From: Burkholderia sp. Bp9143
GTDB lineage: Bacteria; Pseudomonadota; Gammaproteobacteria; Burkholderiales; Burkholderiaceae
Assembly: GCF_003853645.1 (NCBI RefSeq)
Contig: NZ_QTPO01000009.1
Location: 62,001-126,000 of the forward strand
Direction: 5' to 3'
DNA: 64,000 nt
The translations under genes and the position numbers were made by a program. The notes beneath the pieces are model-generated. The model made no database searches and was not told where the DNA came from. It saw only the letters and a program-made list of their open reading frames with translations. Shown here piece after piece: positions 1 to 10,013 of the stretch. The stretch's first letter is position 1. Each line of letters starts with the position of its first letter.

Positions 1-718
1 GGTAGCTCCATTGCTGGCGCTCCGCGCCCGGCTGCGCCTCGTAGCGGAAATCGCGGCCGACCAGCCACAGGTCGGCGCCGATCGAAGCAGCATGGTCGAC
101 CAGCGTGCTCGGCACCAAGGGATCACCGCAGATCGCCGGCTTGCCCGCGCGGAAGATCCCCGCCTTCTCGAACGCGATCTTCTCGCGCGTGTCGCCGAGG
201 TATTCGGTGTGATCGATGTCGATGCTCGTGACGATCGCGCAATCGGTATCGATGATGTTGACCGCATCGAGCCGGCCGCCGAGGCCGACTTCGAGGATCA
301 CCGCATCGAGCCCGCGCGACGCGAACAGGTGCAGGATCGCGAGCGTCGTGAATTCGAAGTACGTGAGCGACACCGGCTCGGGCAGCGACATGCGCGCCGC
401 CTCGACGGCCTCGAAGTGCGGCAGCAGTTCGGCGTCGCTGACCTGCTGCCCGTTCACGCGCGCGCGCTCGCCGAATTCGAGCAGGTGCGGCGACGTGTGG
501 CAGCCGACCTTGTAGCCCGCGTGAACGAGGATCGCCTCGAGGAACGCGCAGGTCGAACCCTTGCCGTTCGTGCCGCCGACCGTGATCACGGGGCACGCGA
601 ATTCGAGCTGCAGCGCCGCCTTGACCTGCCCGATGCGGGTGAGGCCCATGTCGATGCCGACCGGGTGCGCGCGTTCGAGATGCGAAAGCCACGCGTCGAG
701 AGTGGGAAAAGTGCTCAT
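1..718 (-). CDS. folC: Dihydrofolate synthase / folylpolyglutamate synthase, 3' end outside window
   Basis: Cytoplasmic Mur-ligase-family enzyme that adds glutamate to dihydropteroate and to folates. Only the first 239 codons are present. They carry the ATP-binding loop GGTNGKGS (about residues 48-55), the SPHLLEFGER stretch and a DHTEYLGDTREKIAFEKAG-type segment, all typical of FolC. The ATG at 718-716 begins a protein of the form MSTFPTLDAWLSHLE. It is the last visible gene of the fimV-to-folC minus-strand run and lies 100 bp after accD, the same neighbour order as in many beta-proteobacteria. A hairpin with a T-rich tail sits in that gap, so folC may be partly uncoupled from accD. Confidence 0.95.
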   Translation of the reverse strand, partial: MSTFPTLDAWLSHLERAHPVGIDMGLTRIGQVKAALQLEFACPVITVGGTNGKGSTCAFLEAILVHAGYKVGCHTSPHLLEFGERARVNGQQVSDAELLPHFEAVEAARMSLPEPVSLTYFEFTTLAILHLFASRGLDAVILEVGLGGRLDAVNIIDTDCAIVTSIDIDHTEYLGDTREKIAFEKAGIFRAGKPAICGDPLVPSTLVDHAASIGADLWLVGRDFRYEAQPGAERQQWSY

Positions 719-750
719 CGGATCAAATCTGAATCGGTACCGCCACTACG

Positions 751-797
751 CCAAAAAACGAAACGCGCCGCCCGGCGGTTCAGCCAGGCGACGCGCG
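751..797 (-). terminator. Hairpin with T-rich tail between accD and folC
   Basis: Read on the minus strand, arms at 787-795 and 764-772 pair over 9 bp (one G-U) and are followed by TTTCGTTTTTTGG. This has the form of an intrinsic terminator or attenuator placed after accD. It would reduce readthrough into folC, whose own promoter was not identified. Confidence 0.6.
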
Positions 798-818
798 CAG
801 TTCACAACGCCGCGCCAA

Positions 819-1691
819 TCAGGCCAGCGCGTCGGCCGGCTGTCGCTGCAGCAGCGCGAGCAGTTGCGCGATCTCGTCGCGCATCTTGCGGCGGTCGACG
901 ATCATGTCGATCGCGCCCGTCGTCAGCAGGAATTCCGCGCGCTGGAAGCCTTCCGGCAGCTTCTCGCGAACCGTCTGCTCGATCACGCGCGGACCGGCGA
1001 AGCCGATCAGCGCCTTCGGTTCGGCGATCACGACGTCGCCGAGGAACGCGAAGCTCGCCGACACGCCGCCCATCGTCGGGTCGGTCAGCACCGAGATGAA
1101 CGGCAGCTTGGCTTCGGCCAGCTTGGTCAGCATCGCGGTGGTCTTGGCCATCTGCATCAGCGACAGCAGGCTTTCCTGCATCCGCGCGCCGCCCGACGCG
1201 GTGAAGCAGATGAACGGCACCTGCTGCTCGAGCGCGTTCTGCGCGCCGCGCGCGAAGCGCTCGCCGACGACCGAACCCATCGAGCCGCCCATGAACGAGA
1301 ACTCGAAGCAGGCCGCGACCACCGGCAGCGTATGGATCGCGCCACCCATCACCACCATCGCGTCGGTCTCGCCCGTTTCGTCCATCGCTTCCTTCAGACG
1401 ATCGGGATACTTGCGGCTGTCCTTGAACTTCAGCGAGTCGACCGGCACGATTTCCTGGCCGATTTCGTAGCGGCCTTCCGGATCGAGCAGCCCGTCGAGA
1501 CGCTCGCGCGCGCCGATGCGCATGTGGTGATCGCACTTCGGGCACACGTGCAGGTTCGCGTCCACGTCGTTGCGGTACAGCACGGCCTCGCAGGACGGGC
1601 ACTTGACCCACAGGCCTTCCGGAATGCCCTTGCGGCTTTTCGGGTCGGTCTGCTTGATCTTCGGCGGCAACAGTTTGTCGAGCCAGCTCAT
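819..1691 (-). CDS. accD: Acetyl-CoA carboxylase, carboxyltransferase subunit beta
   Basis: Beta subunit of the carboxyltransferase half of acetyl-CoA carboxylase; with AccA it moves the carboxyl group from carboxybiotin to acetyl-CoA, giving malonyl-CoA for fatty acid synthesis. The 290 residues match the family length. A four-cysteine zinc ribbon (Cys31, Cys34, Cys50, Cys53) is followed by the crotonase-like core with [12 protein letters not shown] and [11 protein letters not shown], which help bind acetyl-CoA. The ATG at 1691 gives the canonical [13 protein letters not shown] start. It follows trpA by 62 bp on the same strand. Confidence 0.98.
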   Translation of the reverse strand: MSWLDKLLPPKIKQTDPKSRKGIPEGLWVKCPSCEAVLYRNDVDANLHVCPKCDHHMRIGARERLDGLLDPEGRYEIGQEIVPVDSLKFKDSRKYPDRLKEAMDETGETDAMVVMGGAIHTLPVVAACFEFSFMGGSMGSVVGERFARGAQNALEQQVPFICFTASGGARMQESLLSLMQMAKTTAMLTKLAEAKLPFISVLTDPTMGGVSASFAFLGDVVIAEPKALIGFAGPRVIEQTVREKLPEGFQRAEFLLTTGAIDMIVDRRKMRDEIAQLLALLQRQPADALA

Positions 1692-1753
1692 CGTATGGTT
1701 TCCTGTTCCGTGGCGGGACGGGCCAACCGGCCCGTTCCCGCTTCCTGTTGTGT

Positions 1754-2572
1754 TTATCGCGCCGTCTTGCCGGCGCCGTCCAGGGCGGCGCGCAGCTCGG
1801 CGATGAATGTCTTCAGCGCGGCGGCGGCCCCTTCCGGCGCGGCGCTCTCGAGCAGCTGCACCAGGCGGCTGCCGATCACGACGGCGTCCGACACTTCGGC
1901 CACCGCACGCGCCGTTGCGGCGTCGCGGATGCCGAAGCCGACGCCCACCGGAACCGGCACGCGCGACTTGATGGCCGGGATTTTACCCGCAATGCTCGAA
2001 ACATCCAGATTTCCGGCGCCGGTCACGCCCTTGAGCGACACGTAGTACACGTAGCCGCTCGCGATCTTGCCCACGTCGGCGATGCGTTCGTCGGTCGACG
2101 TCGGCGCGAGCAGGAAGATCGGATCGATCTGCGCGGCACGCATTTTCTCGGCGAACACGCCCGCTTCCTCGGGCGGATAGTCGACGACGAGCACGCCGTC
2201 GACGCCGGCCGCCTGCGCTTCGGTCGCGAACGTGTCGACGCCCATCCGCTCGATCGGGTTCGCATAGCCCATCAGCACGACGGGGGTTTTCTGGTCGGTC
2301 TCGCGGAAGCGCTTCACGTCGGCGAGCACGCTTTTCAGCGTGACGCCACGCGCGAGCGCGCGTTCCGACGAGCGCTGGATCACCGGGCCGTCGGCCATCG
2401 GGTCCGAGAACGGCACGCCGAGCTCGATCACGTCGGCGCCGCCTTCGGCGAGCGCGTGCATGAATTCGACGGTCTTCGCGGGATCGGGGTCGCCGGCCGT
2501 GATGAACGGGATCAGGCCCTTGCGGCCTTGTTCGGCGAGTGCGGCGAAGGTCTGCTGGATACGGGAGGACAT
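1754..2572 (-). CDS. trpA: Tryptophan synthase alpha subunit
   Basis: Cleaves indole-3-glycerol phosphate to indole and glyceraldehyde 3-phosphate, passing indole through a tunnel to TrpB. The 272 residues form a TIM barrel with the catalytic acids in place: Glu50 in [11 protein letters not shown] and Asp61 in MADGP. The phosphate-binding GVGFGI loop is near the C-terminus. The frame stays open far upstream, but the ATG at 2572 gives the family start [14 protein letters not shown] and has AGGA-like bases just ahead. trpA is separated from trpB by a methyltransferase gene, which is unusual. Confidence 0.97.
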   Translation of the reverse strand: MSSRIQQTFAALAEQGRKGLIPFITAGDPDPAKTVEFMHALAEGGADVIELGVPFSDPMADGPVIQRSSERALARGVTLKSVLADVKRFRETDQKTPVVLMGYANPIERMGVDTFATEAQAAGVDGVLVVDYPPEEAGVFAEKMRAAQIDPIFLLAPTSTDERIADVGKIASGYVYYVSLKGVTGAGNLDVSSIAGKIPAIKSRVPVPVGVGFGIRDAATARAVAEVSDAVVIGSRLVQLLESAAPEGAAAALKTFIAELRAALDGAGKTAR

Positions 2573-2613
2573 GGCAATTTTCCTTGATGCGATCGGCGAC
2601 TCGGCGGCGCGAC

Positions 2614-3465
2614 TCACGCGCACGCCGGCGCGGCGAGCACGCTCACGCGCTCGCGCGCGATCGCGCAATAACTTTCGTTGATCTCGTAGCCGACGAAGTC
2701 GCGCCCCTGCCGTGCGCAGGCCACTGCGGTCGTGCCGCTGCCCATGAACGGATCGAGCACGCGGCCGCCCGGCGGGCAGCTTGCGAGCACCATCCGCTCG
2801 ATGATTTCCAGCGGCTTCTGGGTCGGATGATCGACGCGCTCCGCGTGCTGCCGATGCAGGCGCGAGACCGACCAGACGTCCTTCGGGTTGTAGCCCATCT
2901 CCAGCCACTTGCTGCCTTCGAACAGCTTGCGCGAGCGGGCCTTCTTCGTGTCGGCGTCGTACGGGATGCGGACCGGATCGAGATCGAAGTAATACGCCCT
3001 GGAAACCGCGAAAAAGCCGATGTTGTCGTGCACCGACGTGAAACGGCGCGTCGTGCCGCCCATGCTCGGCACGCGCCGGTCCCAGATGATCTCGTTGACC
3101 ATCGTGAGCTTCGTCTTCAGGAAACTGAAGATTTCCGGCGCGTACTGCCACGTGCAGAAGATGTACATCGACCCGCTCGGCTTCAGCTTCGGAATCGCGA
3201 GCTCGAGCCACTCGCGCGTCCACGCGAGGAAATCGTCGCCCGAACGCTTGTCCGAGTCGTTGCCGTAGTCCTTGCCGAGCCCGTACGGCGGATCGGCGAC
3301 GATCAGGTCGATCGACGCATCCGGCAGGCGCGCGGCTTCGGTCATGAAATCGCGGTTGTGCAGCTCGATCCCGGACGGCAGCGCGCGCGGCACGGCGACG
3401 GCAGGCTGCACCGCCTCCGCTTCGCTCGCGGCGCCGCCGCCCGGTTGTTCGATCAGGTCACGCAT
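2614..3465 (-). CDS. Orphan DNA methyltransferase, beta class (adenine-N6 or cytosine-N4)
   Basis: Predicted S-adenosylmethionine-dependent DNA methyltransferase of 283 residues. The catalytic motif DPPY (residues 58-61) comes before the cofactor motif FMGSGT (240-245), the beta-class order; the preceding TQKP motif is also present. No restriction enzyme or specificity subunit is nearby, so it looks like a stand-alone regulatory methyltransferase. It starts only 9 bp after trpB stops and ends 41 bp before trpA starts, so it should be transcribed with trp genes. From memory, a Burkholderia methyltransferase at this locus has been linked to the motif GTWWAC; that target is recall, not something the sequence shows. 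Confidence 0.93.
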   Translation of the reverse strand: MRDLIEQPGGGAASEAEAVQPAVAVPRALPSGIELHNRDFMTEAARLPDASIDLIVADPPYGLGKDYGNDSDKRSGDDFLAWTREWLELAIPKLKPSGSMYIFCTWQYAPEIFSFLKTKLTMVNEIIWDRRVPSMGGTTRRFTSVHDNIGFFAVSRAYYFDLDPVRIPYDADTKKARSRKLFEGSKWLEMGYNPKDVWSVSRLHRQHAERVDHPTQKPLEIIERMVLASCPPGGRVLDPFMGSGTTAVACARQGRDFVGYEINESYCAIARERVSVLAAPACA

Positions 3466-3474
3466 CGGTCGGGG

Positions 3475-4668
3475 TCAGAGCGCGATGCCCGATCGCTCGG
3501 CGACCGTGTGCATGTCCTTGTCGCCGCGGCCCGACAGGTTGACGAGCAGGATCTTGTCCTTCGGCAACGTCGGCGCGAGCTTCACGCCATACGCGATCGC
3601 GTGGCTCGACTCGAGCGCGGGGATGATCCCCTCGATCCGGCAGCAGTCGTGGAACGCCTTCAGCGCTTCCTCGTCGGTGATCGCCACGTACTGCGCGCGG
3701 CCGCTGTCCTTCAGCCATGCGTGCTCGGGGCCGACGCCCGGATAGTCGAGACCCGCCGACACCGAATGCGTCTCGATGATCTGACCGTTGTCGTCCTGCA
3801 GCAGGTACGTGCGGTTGCCGTGCAGCACGCCGGGGCTGCCAGCAATCAGCGAAGCCGCGTGACGACCGGTGTCGAGGCCGTCGCCGGCCGCTTCGACGCC
3901 GATCAACTGCACGGAGGTATCGTCGATGTACGGATAGAAGATGCCCATCGCGTTCGAGCCGCCGCCGACGCACGCAATCACCGCGTCCGGCTGCCGGCCG
4001 GCGAGCTCGGGCATCTGCACCTTGCACTCGTCGCCGATCACGCGCTGGAAGTCGCGCACCATCGCCGGATACGGGTGCGGGCCCGCGACCGTGCCGATGA
4101 TGTAGAACGTGCTTTCGATGTTCGTGACCCAGTCGCGCATCGCTTCGTTCAGCGCGTCCTTCAGCGTGCGCGAACCCGATTCGACCGGCACGACCGTCGC
4201 GCCGAGCAGCTTCATCCGGTAGACGTTCGCGGCCTGGCGGCGCACGTCCTCGGCGCCCATGTAGACGATGCACTCCATCCCGAAGCGCGCGCAGATCGTC
4301 GCCGTCGCGACGCCGTGCTGGCCGGCGCCCGTCTCGGCGATCACGCGCTTCTTGCCCATCCGCTTCGCGAGCAGCGCCTGGCCGATCACGTTGTTGATCT
4401 TGTGCGCGCCGGTGTGGTTCAGGTCCTCGCGCTTCAGGTAGATCTGCGCGCCGCCGAGCGTCTCGCTCCAGCGCTGCGCGTGATAGATCGGTGACGGACG
4501 GCCGACGAAATACTTCAGTTCGCGCTCGTATTCGGCGACGAAATCGGGGTCGTTGCGGAATTTTTCATACGCCGCGCGCAGTTCGTCCAGCGCGTGAATC
4601 AGCGTTTCGGCGACGAACACGCCGCCATACGGGCCGAAGTGGCCGCGATCATCAGGAAGGTTGTACAT
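3475..4668 (-). CDS. trpB: Tryptophan synthase beta subunit
   Basis: PLP enzyme that joins indole and L-serine to make L-tryptophan in the alpha2-beta2 complex. The 397 residues match the family. The PLP lysine is Lys90 in HTGAHKINN, and the phosphate-binding loop [10 protein letters not shown] is present. The frame is open upstream, but the ATG at 4668 gives the conserved [16 protein letters not shown] start, with GAGAGTGA ahead as ribosome binding site. It lies 56 bp after trpF. Confidence 0.98.
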   Translation of the reverse strand: MYNLPDDRGHFGPYGGVFVAETLIHALDELRAAYEKFRNDPDFVAEYERELKYFVGRPSPIYHAQRWSETLGGAQIYLKREDLNHTGAHKINNVIGQALLAKRMGKKRVIAETGAGQHGVATATICARFGMECIVYMGAEDVRRQAANVYRMKLLGATVVPVESGSRTLKDALNEAMRDWVTNIESTFYIIGTVAGPHPYPAMVRDFQRVIGDECKVQMPELAGRQPDAVIACVGGGSNAMGIFYPYIDDTSVQLIGVEAAGDGLDTGRHAASLIAGSPGVLHGNRTYLLQDDNGQIIETHSVSAGLDYPGVGPEHAWLKDSGRAQYVAITDEEALKAFHDCCRIEGIIPALESSHAIAYGVKLAPTLPKDKILLVNLSGRGDKDMHTVAERSGIAL

Positions 4669-4724
4669 GGTGTCACTCTCGATTGGTCGATGCGCGCCGC
4701 TTTTCGGGGCCGCACCGACTTGCA

Positions 4725-5426
4725 TCACCCGGCGTCCGCTTCGCGCACCGCGCGTACGAACGCCGCCATCCGGGCGTGATCCTTCACGCCCTTCGCGCCC
4801 TCCACTTCGATGCCACTCGAGACATCGACAGCAAACGGGCGCAACTGGCGGATCGCATCACCGACGTTTTGCGCGTTCAAGCCACCACTCAAAACGGCCC
4901 GATGCGCGAGCTCTGCGGGAATAAGTGACCAATCGAAGACCTTGCCGCTACCGCCGTAGTCCGGCACCAGGGTGTCGAACAGGAGGCCGCGCGCTTTCGA
5001 ATAATGAAGAGCCGATTCTACCAAATCGGCCGGCTGCGTCGAGGGGCCGACGCGCACTGCGCGCAACCACGGCAGGCGGGCCGCGCGGCCGAGGGCGTCG
5101 CACTGCTCGGGCGTCTCGTCGCCGTGGAATTGCAGCACCGTGAGCGGCACGTCGCGCACAACGGCCTCGATCTCGGCTTCGGTCGCGTTCACGAACAGCC
5201 CGACCACCGACACGAACGGCGGCGCGAGGCGTGCGAGCTCGGCCGCCTGGGCGATCGACACCGCGCGCGGGCTCTTCGGATAGAACACGAGGCCGATCGC
5301 ATCGGCGCCGAGCGCGGCGGCATGCAGCACGTCCTCGGGGCGCGACAGGCCGCACAGCTTGATGCGCGTGCGCGGCGCGAGGCCGGCCGCGGCGGGAGTC
5401 GAAGGAGACACGGCGTGATCCGTCAT
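4725..5426 (-). CDS. trpF: Phosphoribosylanthranilate isomerase
   Basis: Isomerises N-(5-phosphoribosyl)anthranilate to the ribulose derivative, the third step after chorismate in tryptophan synthesis. The 233-residue TIM barrel carries the catalytic Cys25 in [11 protein letters not shown], the FYPKSPRAV segment and an LLFDT motif with the general acid Asp. The ATG at 5426 overlaps the truA stop as ATGA, a sign of translational coupling. About 18 residues precede the usual IKxCG start, so a later start is possible, but the overlap favours this one. Confidence 0.96.
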   Translation of the reverse strand: MTDHAVSPSTPAAAGLAPRTRIKLCGLSRPEDVLHAAALGADAIGLVFYPKSPRAVSIAQAAELARLAPPFVSVVGLFVNATEAEIEAVVRDVPLTVLQFHGDETPEQCDALGRAARLPWLRAVRVGPSTQPADLVESALHYSKARGLLFDTLVPDYGGSGKVFDWSLIPAELAHRAVLSGGLNAQNVGDAIRQLRPFAVDVSSGIEVEGAKGVKDHARMAAFVRAVREADAG

Positions 5427-6235
5427 GGTTGTGGGTCCAGGTCGGCCCAGACGCTGCTCCACGGCACGCTGCCGAGCTGCGCGGGCGGGACGGCGAATTC
5501 CGCCGGGTAGCCGACATGGGCGAGATACAGCCCGTCGGCCATGAACGTGGGCGCGGCGAGATTGCGGTCGCGCCCGGCCAGCACGTCGGCCAACCAGTCC
5601 ACCGGGTAGCGGCCGCGCCCGACCGCGACGAGGCAGCCCATCAGGTTGCGCACCATGTGGTGCAGGAACGCGTTCGCACGGAAGCGGAAATGAAGGAAGT
5701 GGCCCGCGCGCCGCACGTCGATCTGGTACAGGTGTTTGACCGGCGTCTTCGACTGGCATTCCGACGACCGGAACGACGAGAAGTCGTGCTCGCCGATCAG
5801 GTGCGCGGCGGCGGCGCGCATCGCGTCGTCGTCGAGCGGCGTGTGGATCCAGCCCGCACGGCCGGCCAGCATCGGCGAGCGCACGGGATGCACGTACAGC
5901 GCGTAGTAGTAGGTGCGTTCGAACGCCGAGAAACGCGCGTGGAACGTGTCCGGCATCGGTTTCGCCCACTGTACCGAAACGGTCGGCGGCAGGAACGCGT
6001 TGGTGCCGCGCACCCACGAGAAATCCGCGCGGTCGAGCGCCGTGTCGAAGTGCACGACCTGCCCGAGTCCGTGCACGCCCGTGTCGGTCCGCCCCGCGAC
6101 CGTCGTGTGCAGCGGCACGCACGCGAATTCGCCAAGTGCGCGCTCGAGTGCGTCCTGGACGGTCTTGCCGTGCGGCTGCGCCTGCCAGCCGCAGAACGCG
6201 GCGCCGTCGTACTGAATCCCCAGCGCGATCCGCAT
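5423..6235 (-). CDS. truA: tRNA pseudouridine(38-40) synthase
   Basis: Makes pseudouridine at positions 38-40 of the tRNA anticodon stem. The 270 residues carry the catalytic Asp51 in [10 protein letters not shown] and the family segments [11 protein letters not shown] and [13 protein letters not shown]. The start is GTGATG; the ATG at 6235 is preferred because GGAAGAGG lies a good distance ahead, although the GTG at 6238 is possible. It overlaps the end of fimV and the start of trpF. This fimV-truA-trpF order is common in beta-proteobacteria. Confidence 0.96.
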   Translation of the reverse strand: MRIALGIQYDGAAFCGWQAQPHGKTVQDALERALGEFACVPLHTTVAGRTDTGVHGLGQVVHFDTALDRADFSWVRGTNAFLPPTVSVQWAKPMPDTFHARFSAFERTYYYALYVHPVRSPMLAGRAGWIHTPLDDDAMRAAAAHLIGEHDFSSFRSSECQSKTPVKHLYQIDVRRAGHFLHFRFRANAFLHHMVRNLMGCLVAVGRGRYPVDWLADVLAGRDRNLAAPTFMADGLYLAHVGYPAEFAVPPAQLGSVPWSSVWADLDPQP

Positions 6236-8298
6236 CACGCCTCTTCCGCCAGTTTCGCGAGCAGCGCGCGCGCATCGTCGCGCGTCGCGACGTCGTTCGC
6301 ATCGACCACTTCCTGCAGCAGCGTACGCGCGCCGGACAGGTCGCCCAACTCGACGTACTCGGATGCGAGATCCAGCTTGTTGCGGGCAATGCGCGCGAGC
6401 TCTTCCGGCGTCAGCGCGGGCAGCACGGCACCCGGCGCGGACGGCAGGTCGAGATCGAAATCCAACTTCAACGCACCGAACTGCGCGCCGCCCAGCGGCG
6501 GCAGCGACGACGGCGCGGACACGCCACCCGCGTGAGGCGCGGGCGTGGCCGCATCCGGATCCCAGTCGAACTCGTCGTCCTGGTCGGCCGGATGTTCCGG
6601 GGACAGATCGCTCGCACCAATCGGCGGGTGCGATACGGATGGACCGTTAGTTGCGATTTGCTCGCTTTCAGCTTGCCCTTCCCGGGCGGGCATCTCCTCT
6701 GCCGTCCGCGGCGGCAACGGCATGTCGAGGCTGTTGAGCGCGCTGATCGCGTTCTGCATCAGCGCCGCGTGCTGGGCGTCGTTCGTCTCGGGCGCGGCGG
6801 GCGCTTCGATCGGCGCGTCGGCAGCCGTTTCCGCTTCCGGGACCGGCTTTACGTCGTGCGCAGCCGGTGCTGCGTCGTGCTCCAACGCGGCATGCGCGGA
6901 CGGCACGTCCTGTTGGTCGTCATGGGGCTTCACCGCTTCCTGCGACGACGACACATCGGCATCGCGCGTATCGGCCACCTCCGCCGCTGCCGCGGCGGCC
7001 GAAACGAGATTCATGTCGGTGGCCGCGTCGCGGGCAACCGGCGTCCCGGGCAAGATCGGCGGCAACGGTTCGACGGATGACGACGTTACGCCGACATCGG
7101 CAGCCGCTGCGCCGGCTGACTCGGTCGCAACCGCGTCGGCAGGCCGCGCCTTCCGGCGCTTGCGCCACGCGAACCCGGCAGCGAGGGCGATCACGGCCGC
7201 GCCAGCCGCCGCGGCCGGGCGCCAGTCGATCTGCTCGGAACCACGCGCGGGCGGCGTCGCCGTCACCGGCACGGCCGGCTGCGCGGGCGCCGATGCCGAC
7301 TGCACCGCGCTGGCGGCCACACCGGACGCCGCCTCGCTCGCGGCGGGCGACGACGCGGCAGCGGATGCGCCTGCGTCATTCGCGGCCGGGCGCGGCGCAG
7401 CGGGTGCCGGTGCCGGCACGGGCGCAACGTTGTTCGTCGCGGCCGGCTTGCCGATCCCATGTTTCTGCAGTTCCATCAGTACGCGGTTCTTCAGCGCGAG
7501 CAATTGCTGCAGGCTCGACGGCCGCGGCTGCGACGCGCCCGCGACGGGTGCCGCCGCGGACGGTTCGTGCATGCCTTGAGCCGGGCCGCCCTGCGCAGGC
7601 TGGACGGCGGCTTCGCTTGCGGACGACGGGGCGGACTGGATCGCGCCGCTCCACACGTGCGGTCCGCTTGCACCGGCCGCAGGCGCTGCCGGCTGACCGG
7701 GTTCGACCGTCGACGCGCCATGCGCGGCGGACGCGCCGATGGAAGCCGACGCCCCTGCCGCGGCTGCCGCCACCGCGACGCTCGCGCCGCTGACCGGCAC
7801 CGCATGCGCAGCCGGTGCGGCCGGCGCCGTTTGCACGGCCGACCCCGGATGCGGCGCGGACGCGCCATGCTGCGCAACCGCGACCGTGCCCGACGCGGCA
7901 GCCGCCGCAGACGCTGCCGATGCACCGGACGCACCGGCCGGCACGAGCGCCGCGCCCGTCGCGTCGAGCGCCGGCACCGTCAGCGTCGCGCCGACTTTCA
8001 GGCGGCTCGGGTCGCGCTTCATGAACGCCTGCGGGTTGGCGTCGAACAGCGCGCGGCCGGCGCGCGCGAGCACGCCCGGGTCGTGCGACTGCGTGGCCGC
8101 CTTCGCGAGATCGTTCAACGACTGGCCCGGCTGGACCGTCACGGTGAGCGGCGCGGGGCCGCCTGCGGCGGAAGCCGGCAGTTCGCCGGTGCCGGCCGCC
8201 CAGGCCGACGCGGCCGCGCCGAGTGCCAGGATCGCCAGCGCGCCACGCACGGCGCGCGACAGACGGGACTGACGCGGAAACAAGGAAATTCGGGACAT
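6235..8298 (-). CDS. fimV: FimV/HubP-like LysM inner-membrane protein
   Basis: Large polar or peptidoglycan-linked protein related to FimV/HubP, which in other proteobacteria organises type IV pili and polar factors. The 687 residues start with a signal-like segment (about 10-36, ending ASAWAAG), then a LysM-type region with [15 protein letters not shown], a long Ala/Pro-rich part, one membrane segment ([14 protein letters not shown]) followed by RKRRK, an acidic cytoplasmic stretch, and the conserved C-terminal FimV motif ([18 protein letters not shown]). An upstream-open frame exists, but the ATG at 8298 gives the only sensible signal peptide. The Ala-rich middle is low complexity and probably variable between strains. 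Confidence 0.9.
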   Translation of the reverse strand: MSRISLFPRQSRLSRAVRGALAILALGAAASAWAAGTGELPASAAGGPAPLTVTVQPGQSLNDLAKAATQSHDPGVLARAGRALFDANPQAFMKRDPSRLKVGATLTVPALDATGAALVPAGASGASAASAAAAASGTVAVAQHGASAPHPGSAVQTAPAAPAAHAVPVSGASVAVAAAAAGASASIGASAAHGASTVEPGQPAAPAAGASGPHVWSGAIQSAPSSASEAAVQPAQGGPAQGMHEPSAAAPVAGASQPRPSSLQQLLALKNRVLMELQKHGIGKPAATNNVAPVPAPAPAAPRPAANDAGASAAASSPAASEAASGVAASAVQSASAPAQPAVPVTATPPARGSEQIDWRPAAAAGAAVIALAAGFAWRKRRKARPADAVATESAGAAAADVGVTSSSVEPLPPILPGTPVARDAATDMNLVSAAAAAAEVADTRDADVSSSQEAVKPHDDQQDVPSAHAALEHDAAPAAHDVKPVPEAETAADAPIEAPAAPETNDAQHAALMQNAISALNSLDMPLPPRTAEEMPAREGQAESEQIATNGPSVSHPPIGASDLSPEHPADQDDEFDWDPDAATPAPHAGGVSAPSSLPPLGGAQFGALKLDFDLDLPSAPGAVLPALTPEELARIARNKLDLASEYVELGDLSGARTLLQEVVDANDVATRDDARALLAKLAEEA

Positions 8299-8375
8299 CG
8301 TAGGCTCTATCGCCGCGCGCGGGCGCGGCTCGGATTCGCGTAGGGAAGCGTCAATAAAGTCGCCGCAGAAATGCA

Positions 8376-8402
8376 AAAGCGTCGCGCAGAACGCGACGCT
8401 TT
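8376..8402 (-). promoter_or_regulatory. Perfect 11-bp hairpin with short T tract in the fimV leader
   Basis: Arms 8376-8386 and 8392-8402 are perfect complements around a 5-nt loop. On the minus strand the hairpin is followed by TTTTGCATTT. asd already has its own terminator further upstream, so this one could stop a short RNA or attenuate transcription into fimV, 78 bp downstream. Confidence 0.5.
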
Positions 8403-8584
8403 CGGCGGCTCTGCGCGTCGTAACCGCATAGTTTACTTCACGCGATCGGGTTCCGGCCGAATTCGTCGCCGGCGGATGCGGCCGTCCATCCCCGCGCAGC
8501 GGAACGACCGCTGCCCGCACCGGGCCGCCGGCGCGCGGAACGCGCGACTGCCAAGCCGACTGCCGCAATGAATCGCGCGCGGCA

Positions 8585-8612
8585 GTTTTATCAAAAAAAG
8601 AATATCAATCAA
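8585..8612 (-). promoter_or_regulatory. Candidate sigma-70 promoter ahead of fimV
   Basis: On the minus strand TTGATT (8612-8607) is followed after 16 bp by TAAAAC (8590-8585) with a TG just upstream, in an A/T-rich patch that stands out in this genome. It would give a leader of roughly 280 nt before fimV, running through the 8376-8402 hairpin. This is a consensus match only. Confidence 0.4.
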
Positions 8613-8727
8613 TGGAAATCGGGGTGGCAGCATCGCCCCCCGGAACGAATTCGGTCCCCTATCGTTCGCGTTGCTTCATCCTCTTGCAAGCGCCCCGGGG
8701 TTCTCGCACGCGGGCCGGGCCAACCAA

Positions 8728-8769
8728 TAAAAAAACGCCTGCCGCCCCGCAAAGGGCTGGCAGGCGTTT
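8728..8769 (-). terminator. Intrinsic terminator of asd
   Basis: Arms 8759-8769 and 8733-8743 pair perfectly over 11 bp and, on the minus strand, run into a TTTTTTTAT tail. It lies 41 bp after the asd stop. This is a strong Rho-independent terminator that separates asd from the fimV run. Confidence 0.9.
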
Positions 8770-8809
8770 CGCGTCGCGCGCCGACGAGACGCGCAGCGCG
8801 GCCTGATCC

Positions 8810-9931
8810 TTACTTGTCGAGCAGGATGCGCAGCATGCGGCGCAGCGGCTCGGCCGCGCCCCACAGCAACTGGTCGCCGACCGTGAACGCGGACAGGTAT
8901 TCGCCGCCCATCGCGAGCTTGCGCAGGCGACCGACCGGCACGGTCAGCGTGCCGGTGATCTTCGCCGGCGACAGGTCGCGCATCGACGCTTCGCGCTCGT
9001 TCGGCACGACCTTCACCCAGTCGTTCGCCGACGCGAGAATGCCGTTGATTTCGTCGAGCGGGACATCCTTCTTCAGCTTGATCGTCAGCGCCTGCGAGTG
9101 GCAGCGCATCGCGCCGATCCGCACGCACAGGCCGTCGACCGGGATCGAGCCCGGCTCGCCCATGGCCGGCTTGCCGAGGATCTTGTTGGTTTCCGCGCCG
9201 CCCTTCCACTCTTCCTTCGACATCCCGTTGCCGAGATCCTTGTCGATCCACGGAATCAGCGAACCGGCGAGCGGCACGCCGAATTGGCTGGTCGGCATCG
9301 CATCGCTGTTCATCGTCGCGAGCACGCGGCGGTCGATGTCGAGAATCGCGGAAGCCGGATCGGCGAGCTGTTCCTGCACCGAACCGTGCAGCGCGCCCAT
9401 CTGCGACAGCAGTTCGCGCATGTTCTGCGCGCCCGCGCCCGATGCGGCCTGGTAGGTCATCGCCGTCATCCAGTCGACGAGGTTCTCGCGGAACAGGCCG
9501 CCGAGCGCCATCAGCATCAGGCTGACCGTGCAGTTGCCGCCGACGAAGTTCTTCGTGCCCTTGACGAGCGCGTCCTTGATCACGTCGAGGTTGACCGGAT
9601 CGAGGATGATGACCGCGTCGTCCTGCATCCGCAGCGACGAGGCCGCATCGATCCAGTAGCCGTTCCAGCCGGCCGCGCGCAGCTTCGGGAACACGTCGTT
9701 CGTGTAGTCGCCGCCCTGGCACGTGATGATCACGTCGCACTTCTTCAGCTCGTCGACGTTGGTCGCGTCCTTGAGCGTAGTCTCGTTTTTCGCGAACGAC
9801 GGCGCCTTGCCGCCCGTATTGCTGGTGCTGAAAAACACCGGTTCGATCAGGTCGAAATCACCTTCTTCCTGCATGCGCTGCATCAGCACGCTGCCGACCA
9901 TGCCGCGCCAACCTACGAGACCTACGTTCAT
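8810..9931 (-). CDS. asd: Aspartate-semialdehyde dehydrogenase
   Basis: Reduces aspartyl phosphate to aspartate semialdehyde with NADPH, the branch enzyme for lysine, diaminopimelate, methionine, threonine and isoleucine. The 373 residues carry the nucleotide-binding start [14 protein letters not shown], and the active-site Cys134 in GGNCTVSLM is typical of the gram-negative form. The ATG at 9931 gives this start; AAGGG lies 6-10 nt ahead. A 320-bp gap upstream holds a small Thr/Ile/Lys-rich reading frame and competing hairpins, which suggests control by end-product amino acids. It shares a strand with leuCDB upstream and ends in a strong terminator. Confidence 0.97.
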   Translation of the reverse strand: MNVGLVGWRGMVGSVLMQRMQEEGDFDLIEPVFFSTSNTGGKAPSFAKNETTLKDATNVDELKKCDVIITCQGGDYTNDVFPKLRAAGWNGYWIDAASSLRMQDDAVIILDPVNLDVIKDALVKGTKNFVGGNCTVSLMLMALGGLFRENLVDWMTAMTYQAASGAGAQNMRELLSQMGALHGSVQEQLADPASAILDIDRRVLATMNSDAMPTSQFGVPLAGSLIPWIDKDLGNGMSKEEWKGGAETNKILGKPAMGEPGSIPVDGLCVRIGAMRCHSQALTIKLKKDVPLDEINGILASANDWVKVVPNEREASMRDLSPAKITGTLTVPVGRLRKLAMGGEYLSAFTVGDQLLWGAAEPLRRMLRILLDK

Positions 9932-9952
9932 GACTAACCCTTTGAATGGAGC

Positions 9953-9992
9953 TTCCCCGCCATTTCCGCCCCCGGCGTGACCGCGCGGGGAA
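9953..9992 (-). promoter_or_regulatory. Competing hairpin arms between the leader peptide and asd
   Basis: The segment 9985-9992 can pair with 9953-9960 (8 bp) or, through its bases 9986-9990, with 9970-9974 (5 bp). The two pairings exclude each other. The farther one ends 22 nt before the asd ATG. This begins 21 nt after the stop of the small reading frame, so ribosome position could affect the choice. No T tract follows, so any control would act on translation initiation or Rho. This is inference from pairing by eye. Confidence 0.4.
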
Positions 9993-10013
9993 ACAGGCGG
10001 GCACGACGGACGA

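Noticed and set aside
1754..3223. 489-codon version of trpA
   Set aside because: The added N-terminus overlaps the methyltransferase gene in another frame; the ATG at 2572 gives the family start.
2614..3465. Part of a restriction-modification system
   Set aside because: No endonuclease, specificity or translocation gene is nearby; neighbours are trp genes.
2539..4494. 651-codon plus-strand frame over trpA, methyltransferase and trpB
   Set aside because: Antisense shadow; the composition is that of a mirrored G+C-rich gene and no motif is present.
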